The notes under the pieces were generated by a model. The model made no database searches and had not been told where the DNA came from. It saw only the letters and a list, made by a program, of their open reading frames with translations. Below, piece after piece: positions 1 through 26,000 of a stretch of DNA of 64,000 nt (position 1 is its first letter; each line of letters begins with the position of its first letter). A program made the translations under genes and the position numbers. This DNA is from Trichuris trichiura (Eukaryota; Nematoda; Enoplea; Trichinellida; Trichuridae): NCBI GenBank assembly GCA_037903355.1, contig JBAJFE010000004.1, positions 4,820,001-4,884,000 on the forward strand, given 5' to 3'.

Positions 1-396
1 AGAGATGGACGCGATACTCACCGTAAGCGCGCCTTCCATGGAAACAGTAACTCCCAGTATCGAAACGACCGCAATATATTATTGCATTAAAAAACACACC
101 ACAATATCTCAATGGCTGCCTACTCTAAGTGTACCGTAAACATTGATAATGAAGTGAGTGTAGTTGCGGCTTTCGCCTATCCACTTTCTCCGCCCTGAAT
201 ACTAGTTTTATTCCTTTAATCACATTCAAGAAATAGTGCGCTTTATTTTGCTGTATATCATGTAGACAAACCGTTCGCTTAGACGCGCGGCTTCCACTAG
301 ATAGCAATTGCTTGGAGAGCGGCTCACATTGACGCCAACCATGTTGACGCAGTGCTCACGTTGACGCAAAGGAGTTCGCAGTCACAGAAAATTCGC

Positions 397-970
397 AACC
401 AGGACAACTTTCCGTGGTGAACTTTTTGACAGCAACTGCCGCGGCTAGTTCCGTTCTTCTCTAGTCTTTATTACGGCCGTTTTGACGCGACCATGACTGT
501 AAGTGAACGCAGTCTTCAGTTGGACTTGCTGCACTGTTGCACAAGGTATAATATTTTGCTTACATGTCAAGTAGAAACAGGGAGAAGAAAAACGTAGTTG
601 TTCTTGCTTGTTGGATGAATTGTAGCTGTTCCTACTTGTTGAAATTCATGTCGAATGTCCCTTAGTGACTTGCTCCATTTATACTGGGCAATTTTTGTGC
701 ACAGCAGTACAACAGCCTAAGCAAGAACAGCTACGTTTTTCTTCCCCCGTTTCTGATTGGCATAAACAAATGTTGTACCTTGTAACAGCGCAACAAGTCC
801 AACTGAAAATCCCATTCATTTACCATCATGATCGCGTCATAACGGCCGTAACAAAGAATAGAGAAGAACAGAACCAGCCGCGGAGAGTGAGTGTCAAAAA
901 GTTAGCAGCGGCTACTTGGCAAATGTGAGCTGCCTGGCAGCAGGTTGTCTCGGTGGTAAGTTGTCCCGGC
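397..970. mobile_element. Long inverted-repeat (foldback) element
   Basis: About 200 bp at 420-617 reappears inverted at 706-900, with roughly 80% identity by eye, enclosing an 88-bp centre. Shorter matches continue outward: the GGACAACTTNCC motif near 400 and its complement near 950-960. No transposase is recognisable. It is most likely a foldback or MITE-type DNA element. Bases 1-396, before it, show no gene or repeat that I recognise. Confidence 0.5.
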
Positions 971-1121
971 GGCGAATTGTCCTGTACCCTTGAAAGGAAA
1001 TTGTTTCAGCTCGCGTCGGAACAGTACTGCGAACGGTGAACAGCCAGTGGACGAATGCACTGACGTGCTGTACGCGTAGAGTACAAATTGGCAAGAAGTC
1101 TTCCTAGTCTTCCTGTTAAAT

Positions 1122-2085
1122 CATAGGTTCTCAAAGAGGGCGGTGAGAGAGCACAGGGGGCAGGCGTTCGAAATTACGTGAGAGGAACTCTGGCAGAATC
1201 GTCTCTAGCACAGGAGGGTTATCAGAGAGACCGGCGTAAGAGTGCTCACTGTTCACACAGGCGACGGTACAACTTTACATCCTATCATTGCTGTTCGTGT
1301 CAAAAAAATACTAGTGAAGCAAAGCGCAACTGGTCTGTGAATGGCTGAATTAGCTTGCAAATTATCAAAGTCATGTTCTGAAGATTTCATTCCCTGCGAG
1401 CCCAATATTATTATTGTGAATTAGCAGAATTTTAAATGTCCAATTCGCAGCAAGGTTTTCCTTGTCCACGCGCTTTCAGTGAAAGTATGTCTAATGACTG
1501 AAAAGTGTTCTGATGCTATGGAATCATTAGAACACTCAGATTCCCTTTTAGTTTTGTTACTCACTATGTTCATGAACAAGAGTGGTTAGCTCAGTCGTTC
1601 GCTGAACTCGCTTTTTGACTAACTACGAGAAATGTTTGGAAGGCTCCTGGAAAGACGGTGCAGTGCCTAACAGGATGCAAACTAAAGGGCCAAAATATGT
1701 TTAATCATATCTCCGTTATCTTCAGACATGTACGGAGAGGTGGCTTTGTCCAACGCTGCGCCAGCGTGCTACAAGCTGCTCCTAAAGTAATCGTTTTTCT
1801 GGTGATGTGGAAAATCTTCGTCTTTAAGTCAGAGATAACTTTAAATTTCTATCGAAGCTTGGTTGGGAGCCGAGGAAGATTATTCAATCTTTCCAGTAGG
1901 TTTACGGAAGTAGTGCACCGTCTAGATCGGTTGCGTATGAGTGGATAAGGCGTTTCAAGGAGGGCAAAGAGGCCATTGAAGACGACCGGAGGGGAAGTCT
2001 TTTCTGCAAAATTTTCCCACGAATGGTGGTATTACAAACATTTTTCCACGGGAGATGACAGAGCGAAAAAGTTTGAGAACCTATG
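1122..2085 (+). mobile_element. Non-autonomous hAT-like element, copy 1
   Basis: The ends are the inverted repeat CATAGGTTCTCAAA..TTTGAGAACCTATG, typical of Charlie-like hAT elements. Flanks are near-identical octamers TGTTAAAT (1114-1121) and TGTTAAAC (2086-2093), the 8-bp target duplication expected of hAT. The interior matches the element at 29945-30871 in inverse orientation over about 900 bp. A short extra segment near 2025-2050 may be a later insertion. No transposase coding is intact. Confidence 0.7.
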
Positions 2086-2845
2086 TGTTAAACGAATGGA
2101 ATCATCATTTGCAGCAGCGAACGATTGGTTCGTTCCACAAGTCCATGTCCTCATGGATGGTAATGGCTTGTTCATGTCGTCTGAACATCAAATAATTACA
2201 GTACCGTGTTTATGGTGGCGTTCTCAAAATTTGTTACCTGATCTGTGTGGAACACTTCAGACAGTCTGAATCTCGTGAACGCACGCGTCGGGTACTTCGC
2301 AACGGTCCACTGCGTTGGTTTTTCATAGCTTACACATCTATTTATTTTGAAAAGCAGTCCTGGATAACCGGCATGTAAATTTTGCCCTGTTTTGAAACGA
2401 CTTGCTGCAATATTTTGGCTGCGATTCTTTCCCAGAGGCTACCGACCAGCATAATCAGCATTGGAGCAGGGGTACGAAGGGTAGTCATCGCCTTCTAGCA
2501 CTGCTCATATGGTTGGATGTGTTCTTCGACGTCTCTGGCCATGTTGACCCGATACTCATACCTGCTTGCATTTTTCATAATTTTCAGACAGCCGACGTGC
2601 CATGCCACTGACACGTTGTGTGAAGTTTCCGGTACTTTCACCCTCAACGAACTTATTATGACTGGCATCCTTGTCGTCTCCTTTGCACAGTTGACGGAAC
2701 TGAAATTGGAGGAAATTGAGAATGGGCATTTGACAAATGCAGGTAGAAATGAAGTGAATCAGTACTCGCTTATGCGAATAGGACATTACCGTAAATTGTT
2801 TCTTCTTACGGAATGTGGGTCTCGCTGTCAGTACGAAACTTTTTA
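2086..2845. other. Stretch without recognised gene
   Basis: No protein family, RNA gene or repeat boundary was recognised here. Overlapping short open frames on both strands look like chance. Confidence 0.4.
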
Positions 2846-2849
2846 ATGT

Positions 2850-3975
2850 ACCGTAGCTTTCAGGCCGCGCGTGAATCGTCTTCAGCTGTATTAAATTGAT
2901 GCAATAAGTAAGTGCGAGGATGACATTCAATCTGTTTTAACTGTTTAAAAGCGAGTGTTTTAAAGTCGAGTTTTTCAAGTTTTCTCTGTCTTTCAGCTGG
3001 CTATGTTTCTTGTTGTGTATATATGGTACCATCATACCATGTAATTAATTTGCTTTTCAAATTTTTCTTCAGTGATCTTTTGTGCTTATTTTATCCATTT
3101 CTGATTTTGTGTTTTACGTATATTGATTCGTTTCATATTGATTCCATTTGTCCCTTTGTTATATGTAAATTTGTCCATTTTTCTTTTAGATTTCCCATCT
3201 GTGGTGGTTAGCGTATGTCGTTCTATATAATTCATCACTTGTTTCGGTGTTGGCGTATGCATTCAGTTTAGCGAACAGCAGTTGGAGCGTGCAACAATGT
3301 TTGTCCATAGTTCATTTATTTCGGCTCCTTGATTCTGATTCTAGATCACATTGTGTCTAATGTAAAGAGCTTCTTTAATTTTTCGCAAGCGTACACTGCT
3401 TTCATAACATAAGACTTTTCGTTGAAAAGTTTGTTTGCGATATGTTGCGTGTTCCACCACAGCGGAAACTTGTGTTGCTTTTTCCATGGTAATTCGTGGA
3501 TCCAATATCGGTCTTCCGCGATGTGCTATAGGATTGTTAGATTGAGCTAAGATAGCTAAGATTGTTTCTTGCGTTGTTGTAACTGATAAGCTTTTTTATA
3601 TGCTCATTGAATCTGTGTTCCAGGGTATTTATTGCCTGTTTCACCAACGTAGACCCCTGAAAAAGAACATTCGATCGCGCAAACTAACTCGGTCTTTTTG
3701 TTTTCTGGGATTTTCGTTTTGTTCTTAAGTAGAATTTATTTGAGGTTAGGGAAACTCTTGAAAAAGACTCGGAAACCTAATTTTCTTCGTAGCCGGACAA
3801 TCTTTTCGCCCAGTCGTGTCACGTAGAGAATAACTAAACATGTATTGGGCAAAATATTTGGCTGGTGTAATTCGCGGGTGCGAAGTTTGTACTGGAACAC
3901 TTGGTCAATAGAAGATCTAGGATCATCGTTTTTGTATAAGACCTTTCTAATGTAGTTAAATGAGCTTTTCATCAA
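2850..3975 (-). pseudogene. Penelope-like element relic: GIY-YIG endonuclease end and 3' region
   Basis: Read on the minus strand from 3975, the sequence gives the RT/endonuclease linker (LGEKIVRLRRKLGFRVFF) and then a decayed GIY-YIG endonuclease. Its recognisable landmarks are VYVGETGN, HRGRPILDPRITMEKA and EALYIRHN. It ends at about 3255, followed by a 3' UTR that includes the GTTTTAAAG stretch near 2958. Frameshifts break the frame. The 3' end carries a worn hammerhead-like core at 2857-2884 (CTGAAGA ... GAAAG on the minus strand). It is close kin of the intact endonuclease frame at 56106-56789. Confidence 0.8.
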
Positions 3976-4200
3976 CGGTGGCCATTAATCCGTATCATTT
4001 AAACGGTAGAATAGCTACATGTATAAAGTGCTTGAGCATTCAAACGTTTTTACAAATATAAGTTGGATTCATTACTATCATATATTAATACAAACTTCCA
4101 CTAATACGTAGCATTTAGTAACGGATGCGTAAATTTTCATCGTAGATTTTCTGTTTCTGATAACAACCCCTTTTTGATCAATTTCTAGTCAGTTTATAAC

Positions 4201-4250
4201 AATACTTATTCCGGAGCTTTCAGGTCCACTCTTGAAGCATCATCGGCGGT
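4201..4250 (-). repeat. Degenerate PLE 3' end
   Basis: On the minus strand GATGA .. GGACCTGAAAGCTCCGG resembles the GAAAGCTNCGG end shared by the PLEs of this window. The CTGATGA box is mutated. The surrounding bases 3976-4594 show no gene; they lie just downstream of the NAMPT stop. Confidence 0.4.
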
Positions 4251-4594
4251 CTTCTTCATACTTCTACTAAACAAATATTCGTTATTAAAAATTACTAAAA
4301 GTGTTTATGGCATACAAGGTCTGCAAACGGCAAGAGCTTTAGAGGGCCTTACAATGAAGCCAAAACTGGTCAAAGGTAAACTAGCATTTTTTTCAATTCA
4401 GAAAAAGGCAGAACGCTGCCGCTAGCGATACAGACGTCAGGAAAAATAGATCCAAGAACAATGCTTTAATGGCATCATATGTATACACAGAACGTCTCCG
4501 TTCACTTTCGCGATTAACACTGAATTCATACGGAAACTCTATGTATAGTAATACTCGAATCAGCCAACACTAGTGGTAATCAGTCATGCAAAAT

Positions 4595-19744
<15,150 letters not shown>

Positions 19745-20273
19745 ACTTTGTTGAACAACACAAAAGCAATACTATAGCAGGAGAACACAAGATTCCTTCC
19801 GAACTGCCCAGAAGATCTACTAAATCAAATGACTACGACGAAGTGAATAGGAAAATCAATGAAACAATCAGAAAACGTATACACTTACAGTAAACACTTT
19901 CATATGATAACGAAAGTCAGGTACGATTTAATTTGTGGGTTTATTTGCTGAGGCTATTGTTATTGAAACGAATGGCCAGACAAACAGTTTGTTTCGACTA
20001 GCTAATGAAATCAGCAAGTAACTGCGTCACTTCGTAAAGCAGCTTCGGTTTCTTGCTGAATAGCGTTGTACTAGGTTATTACTTTTCGTATGAGTTTCCA
20101 TATGTTTCGAAAGACAGGATGTCTTTTAACGGGCTTGAATAGTTTCATAGTAGATCTTCAGATTCCCAGGTTTGGCCTGTTGGATGTATCTGTAAGTAAA
20201 CTTCAAAGTGCCCTACCAACGGATGGATGAGCAAATTGTAAGAGAAATTACAGAACAATTTGTATACCGTACG

Positions 20274-20302
20274 TTTCGGAACTGCTCGTGTTCCGTCGTC
20301 AG
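20274..20302 (-). ncRNA. Hammerhead-ribozyme-like core, left arm of PLE
   Basis: On the minus strand: CTGACGA, stem CGGAAC .. GTTCCG, then AAAC. It is an exact mirror of the right-arm core. Confidence 0.65.
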
Positions 20303-20303
20303 C

Positions 20304-21657
20304 ACAAAGACATAAGAATGCAGCCCGGTGACATCATGGTCAGTTACGATGTAAAAGACCTTTTCACAAGCGTTCCCATAAAATATACCATCAACTTGCT
20401 TCAAACTCTGTTAGATGCGGACGACGCCATCTTGCAGAGGACGAAATTAAACCCCACCCACATAGTTAAATTAGTGTCGTTCTGCATGCGCGAGGGCAAC
20501 TACTTCAGATTCCAGGATAGTTTCTTCTCACAAAAGGACGGTGCGCCTATGGGCAGTCCACTCTCCCCCATACTTGCGGAGATCTTCATGGAACATCTCG
20601 AAGAAAAAGCCTTCAGCACTCTGCAAGACTGTGCCCCTCCTATCATTTTCAAAAGATATGTAGACGACATCTTTGCCATCATAAAATCAGGCAGTGAAGA
20701 AACTCTCTTGGAAAACCTGAATAGTCTCTTCCCCAACCAGATAACGCTAACCATTGAGAAGGAAAATAATTGTAAACTCCCTTTTCTAGATGTCTTAGTC
20801 ATTAAACAAGGGAATAAGTTAAAAACAACAGTTTATAGGAAACCCACCCACTCGGACCGGCACCTAAACTTTTCTTCTCATCACCCTATTTCAGTTAAAA
20901 GAGGTATAGTTAAAGGGATGGTTGACAGGGCCCTAACGGTTTGTGACCCTGAATATTTAAATACAGAATTAAGACACATTTATAACACACTATGCAGTAA
21001 CGGATACCCCAGTAAATTCATCAATTCCATTATTAAACAGTGCCAACAAAATAAACCTTCGTCACCGTCCCGCCTGATAACAAACAACGCCCGGTGCTGC
21101 TCCTCCCCTACTACAGTGGTTTAAGTGAACGAATCAGGAGACTGGGGCGCTCCTTAAATTTCAACGTGAGATTTAAAAGTTCATGTAATCTTCGTTCGAT
21201 TGTGAGAAATGACAAAATCAAGGTGCCTTTTGACAGCAGACCCGGTGTCATTTACCAAATAAAGTGTGGTTGCAACGCCTCCTACATAGGAGAAACGGGC
21301 AACACTTTACTTAAGAGATTCGGCCAACACATGAAGAATGTGTTGACATACAAGAACGGCGAACGAAGACTCAATGGGGTACAGGCCACCGGCCGAGGGC
21401 GACCACCTACAACGGACCCTCGAAGAGCCATGGAGAACGCGATAAGTGCCTCAGTGATCGTTGAGCACGCATCTCGGTGCACACTCGACCCGCACCCGAA
21501 GATTATTTGCCACGAAAACTTATTACATCTTAGGCGTATTAAGGAGGCTCTGTACATCCAGAGCAACTCCACTATAAATCGCGACAATGGCGTGGAGGTT
21601 AGTGAAGTATGGGCTGCGCCGATTAATAAATTCCAATGCTGCGCCCTACCCAACTAA
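20304..21657 (+). pseudogene. PLE polyprotein: reverse transcriptase plus GIY-YIG endonuclease, frameshifted
   Basis: The open frame reads VSYDVKDLFTSVP, DGAPMGSPLSPILAEIFME and FKRYVDDIFAII, the palm motifs of a Penelope-type RT with the catalytic YVDD pair intact. LPFLDVLV follows and the frame stops at 21124. The next domain is in another frame (21094-21657): LLLPYYSGLSERIRRLGRSL, then the GIY-YIG nuclease with GVIYQIKCGC, ASYIGETGNT, a conserved RF..H and RRIKEALYI. A single-base change near 21095-21105 accounts for the frame break. The N-terminal part of the RT is missing because the element is 5' truncated at the join with the inverted arm. It is recent but not autonomous. Confidence 0.88.
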
Positions 21658-21725
21658 TCAAACACCCATTGTACCCATGCGCTATATAAACCCCTTACCG
21701 AATAAACACCTTCTCCCCAACACTG

Positions 21726-21754
21726 CTGACGACGGAACACGAGCAGTTCCGAAA
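21726..21754 (+). ncRNA. Hammerhead-ribozyme-like core, right arm of PLE
   Basis: CTGACGA, perfect 6-bp stem CGGAAC .. GTTCCG, AAAC, then GTACGGTA. The trailing GTA could be the NUH cleavage triplet, but stem I was not found convincingly. Confidence 0.68.
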
Positions 21755-21838
21755 CGTACGGTATACAAATTGTTCTGTATTTTCTCTTACAATTTGCTCA
21801 TCCATCCGTTGGTAGGGCACTTTGAAGTTTACTTACAC

Positions 21839-22062
21839 CATAGTTTCTCAACCTTTTTTGCCCCAGGGCTCCCCTAGGCCTTGTCAGGGCCCACCAGGGC
21901 CCCCCTAGGCCTTGTCAGGGCCCCCTAATCCTTGTAAGGGCCCACCGTTTATTGGGACAATGTCCTGCCGCATTATCCTCCAGGGCCCCCTGGCTTCCAG
22001 GGCTTCCCTAAAATCTCCCAGAGCCCCCCAGGGGGCCCCAGGGCCCACGTTGAGAAACATTG
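21839..22062. mobile_element. Short hAT-like MITE inserted in the PLE arm
   Basis: The ends CATAGTTTCTCAACC and CGTTGAGAAACATTG are inverted repeats. A perfect octamer ACTTACAC flanks it (21831-21838 and 22063-22070). The interior is CCC/GGG-rich. The last bases of the window (from 63904) are the start of an inverted copy. Confidence 0.85.
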
Positions 22063-22133
22063 ACTTACACATACATCCAACAGGCCAAACTCGTGAATCT
22101 GAAGATCTACTATGAAAAAAAAGATGAGTTTCC

Positions 22134-23042
22134 GTAGTACAAATCGTACTGTGCAAGACACCTAGCTTCATCAATTAAGCGAATGGATTTAACCGCAATT
22201 CCATGTTCAGTTTTGCAACAGTTACGGACTCATTGTGCGGTCTATGCTGATAGAGCTATTTATTAAATGCAGGGTGCTCAGGAATATTTCCGTGGATTTT
22301 GTCGTTTCTTCTTCTGCGTGTGTGCAAATACAAGTGATCCCCGGAGTGTAACAAGCAAATCGGTCTTCCTGGGAGTCCCCTTTGGCACAGTTTCAATAAA
22401 ATCATAACGCGTTTCGCAACGCGTTCCCAAAATAGCCAGTGTCGAAAATTCAGGTCTCGTGAGGTTTGATTTTTTCGAGTGTTCCCTGTGCATACTCCTA
22501 AAAACGTAAAGGGTTCGTAGACCAAGCTCGCGAAGGAAACGGACCAACTTTGGTGACCTATGGCCGATGGCACGATTTTGAGTAATACAGAAATCGCGGT
22601 GCAATTGGCTGACGGCTACACTAAGTGCCTAAACCGAGAATTGGCATGCTCGATGCGTGCACTGTGTCTATGTGTGCGAGTGCAATAATGGGTGACGTAA
22701 TCAGGTAACAGATTACTACGGGCAGTGGGAGCTTGGTTCTAAAAGTTCCCAATAAATTAAGTAAAAAATGGAAAAAGAAGCTAAGAATAGCATGCATTCG
22801 GTTAGTTAGATATTCAACTGTTTCGAACAACCACTTGTGCCTAATTCAATCGGGATAATCGAAGTTCTACCGTCCTTTCACACCATAGTTACGTTAGTAC
22901 TTGCGCATCAAAGCGTTTGGTCATGAAATTATTAATGTCAAAGGCAAGCGAAAATGTGCTCGCTATGGCAGTTGAAATGTAAAACGGATTATTTGTTTTC
23001 TTTTTGCATTCAAGAGCTATTGAGTGCTTCTGTTGCTTAAAC
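22134..23042. other. Intergenic stretch upstream of the carrier gene
   Basis: It lies between the PLE and the carrier gene's first exon, and the divergent NAMPT start is about 3.3 kb away. Overlapping minus-strand frames at 22256-22604 match no family I know. No promoter element was assigned. Confidence 0.4.
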
Positions 23043-26000
23043 ATGTTTTCAGAATCTTTAATACAAATCATCAGCGGTGGGTAAGAGCCTTATCTTGTTT
23101 CTTTTACACGTCTTGATTTTAGATTTTCTCTCTTGTTGAAGCTCTTGTATGTTTTTCTAGCTCCCTTTAATATTAATTACTGCATAATTACTTAAACTGA
23201 CAATATCTGGCGTCAGACTTCTGTACGACACGCTTATTATTTTTTCGCCAAACATAGGACAAGAGTAGTCCATAAGATGCGAATAACAATTCGATTTACA
23301 GTCAGTTTAGTCCCGTGCAATTTTTATTAATTTATTTCTGCGAAATTTTCGGGAATGCTCTATCCCCGCCATCAGCGCACGAGCAGGTATTCATGCGCCG
23401 AGAGAACAAGAACACGGAAACAGACGCTTCTCGAAAGCTTCGCGGAAATAAATTCAAAAAATTGCACTAGTAAAATATCCGAAGTACCTTTATGGACTTT
23501 TACACGCCCAGTAGGAGCTTCATTTTAAATGCAGTTATTTCAGAACTGCCGGAATTGTCAGTGCAACCGTAACTTCACCTCTGGACGTTGTAAAAACGCG
23601 TCTGCAATCCTCTCAATCGCGGAGCGTTCATAACCAAGCAAACCAAGCAATTGATAGGGGTAGAAATGCAGAACTTCGTCTCTGCGCACTGCGGTTCGCA
23701 GTGTTGAAGTCTTCGAAGTTTCAGTCAGTACGGCCGCTTGTAATCGCAGCAGCACACCTATATGTTATTTCCAGAAATCGACGCTTTCCAAATTTTCTCG
23801 TACTTTCTCAACTCAGAGAAATAACTAAATGCGAAGGTATTTCCGCCCTATGGAAAGGGCTTTTGCCAACATTGGTGGGAATTGTGCCTTCCAGGTATTT
23901 AATGACTGTTAAATTCGATTGATTTGAAGGATTTGGAACAGTTTAACCAATTTCAGGGCCATCTATTTTTGCGCCTATAGTCATTCGAAGAATATGTTTG
24001 AAAATGTCTTCGAAACTGGTACAACACCTGTCCACGTTTGTTCAGCTGCCTGTTCCGGTAAGCATTTCAATTTCATCCAAATTCGATTAGGACAGCTTAA
24101 CGTACCGTCTCTTGTAATTCACGGTTGACTTGTACCTCGTTGAAAATTGAGTGCTTCCAGCAGCAAGAATTGACGCTCCCTGTAGTGTTTTAGCTCCACG
24201 GTAGTTTCTTACATTTTCTCTGCGCAACTTTTGCAACGAATTGTAGTCCATCGACATCATCGTCGTGGTTGCGTGAGAAAAGCAACTCAGTGTATATTTT
24301 TCTTTGCACTGTTGCTGTTGATTAATATTTTCGTATGAGTGCATGTGTTCCCGTTGATGTTTGCGAAGCATCTACAGTAACATAACCGTTTATACAGCAG
24401 TAGACCAGTCTATCCGTTATAAATAACGAAATTTATTAACGAAGGAGCGTTATTGTGTGGACCACTGAACTGAAAAACGATTTGTAACAAGTGGTTTTCG
24501 TGCATGCTCAGTTCTAATGTACAAAAGCTTGGTAATGTGGAAAACTGTCATGTGTTCTTTAAAAACAGCTGGCTAACCTGTTTCTATTATTGAATCACTT
24601 TTTAATGCAAGGTGTGACCACCAAATTGATTTTTTATCAATCAAAAATAAAAGTTTAGAGGATCTTACAATTTTCTAAAAGCTTTCGTAAGTTCTTAGTT
24701 TTATCGGTGGCGATAAGTTGTTAATGGACGTTGTTAAAATGAGTTAACGTTTACTGAAATTGTGGAGCCTCGTTTAGTATACAATAATTTGCCGCATTCC
24801 TTTTGAATTCCATATTAAAAAAATATGGCGTCGACGTGTCAGCCGACTCGACTGGTGAATGTGGTTTACGCTCGCCGACAAGCGTAACATGATCTGTATT
24901 CATTGGCTAATTGTCTCGCTTGAAGAGTGGTTCTTTTATTTTTTCACAGTAAAATAGTCTCTTGAGGCGCAGTCTTCATAACTGAGAGCAATGCAAACCC
25001 AAAGAGGAATATTACACGAGAATGGGTGTTATGTCGGCATCTTCCGTGATTACCTTTGCGCTTCTCCTCAGCGTTTGCCTTGTCTCACGTTTAGTATCAC
25101 TGTACCGCGAATGACAAAAGTTGAAGTTAGGAAGTATCCATTCATTCATTTTGCGCATTTTTTTGCTGGTAAACGATTCTACCCTTTACTGGTTTAAGTT
25201 CGTTTTACTGCGATGATGGGCACATTGAACAATGTTAGTGGGATTTCTAATAAAGCTTTATCAGTCCATTACAAAGAGCCAAATCTTTAACAGACAAAGG
25301 TTTTGTCAGCCACAAAAAGGAAGGGTACTAACACTGGTGAACGAGAAGAATAGAATACATCCATACTGGAAGTTCAATATGTTTGAAGAACGTGTTACCA
25401 GTGTTAAAAGTGTAAGGGCGATACTACACCTTCCGTATCATCGTTGTTTTTGACCTTTTCCTGGCGAGATGATTTTTGAGAGAATGAAAGAGGTAATAGT
25501 CTGACGGAGCAAGTCTTGGGGAGTTTGGTGGATGGCGTATTACTTCCACGCTGCATTCGTTCAGAAACCGGAGAGCAAGTTTGCTAGTATGTGATCTTGC
25601 GTTGTCGTGCTCGAAGATATCTTTGCTCTTCCAGTTGTGATTTTGATCGTGTTTGCCTTAAGTTTTGCTGGCTGATTGGATGCCCTTCGGCCGTTATTGT
25701 TCTTCCTTCTGGGAGTATCACCCAGTATTCAGTGCCGCGTCTTCTTCAAACGCAAAACAGAAGCTTTTTCTGTTTTGATTTCTGTTGGCTTTGAGGAAAA
25801 GGAGCGAAGCCAACGGCTAATCTATTTGGGAGTATAGGAAACCTCGATTTATTTCCGGTGAGAAAAGGGGTTCTAGCCTTGCAAATGTCCGACATTTCAT
25901 GAGGCGTCTCGCATCGCAGTCGATTGTTTTATCCTTCTCTTCTTTCAAACCGCGTGGTACCTTTCGGCCCAGCACGTTTACCTGACGGAGCCTTATCGCG

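Larger units (their letters stand above)
20100..22123 (+). mobile_element. Penelope-like retroelement, best-preserved copy
   Basis: A duplication of ATGAGTTTCC (20090-20099 and 22124-22133) bounds it. From left to right it has: a tail of about 40 bp (CTTTTAACGGGCTTG); an inverted copy of the element's own 3' end (about 20141-20302); a 5'-truncated RT and GIY-YIG endonuclease (20304-21657); a 3' UTR; and the 3' end (21722-21838, resumed at 22063-22117). A 224-bp hAT element is inserted in the right arm. Both arms hold hammerhead-like cores. The truncated body joins the inverted 3' end directly, with no spacer. Confidence 0.9.

Noticed and set aside
1573..1620. tRNA-like A-box (GTTAGCTCAGTCG)
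   Set aside because: No B-box or cloverleaf follows, and the sequence recurs in the inverted hAT copy near 30370, so it is part of that element.
22256..22604. Two overlapping minus-strand frames of over 100 codons
   Set aside because: They read the same bases in two frames and neither matches a known family; no splice signals fit.
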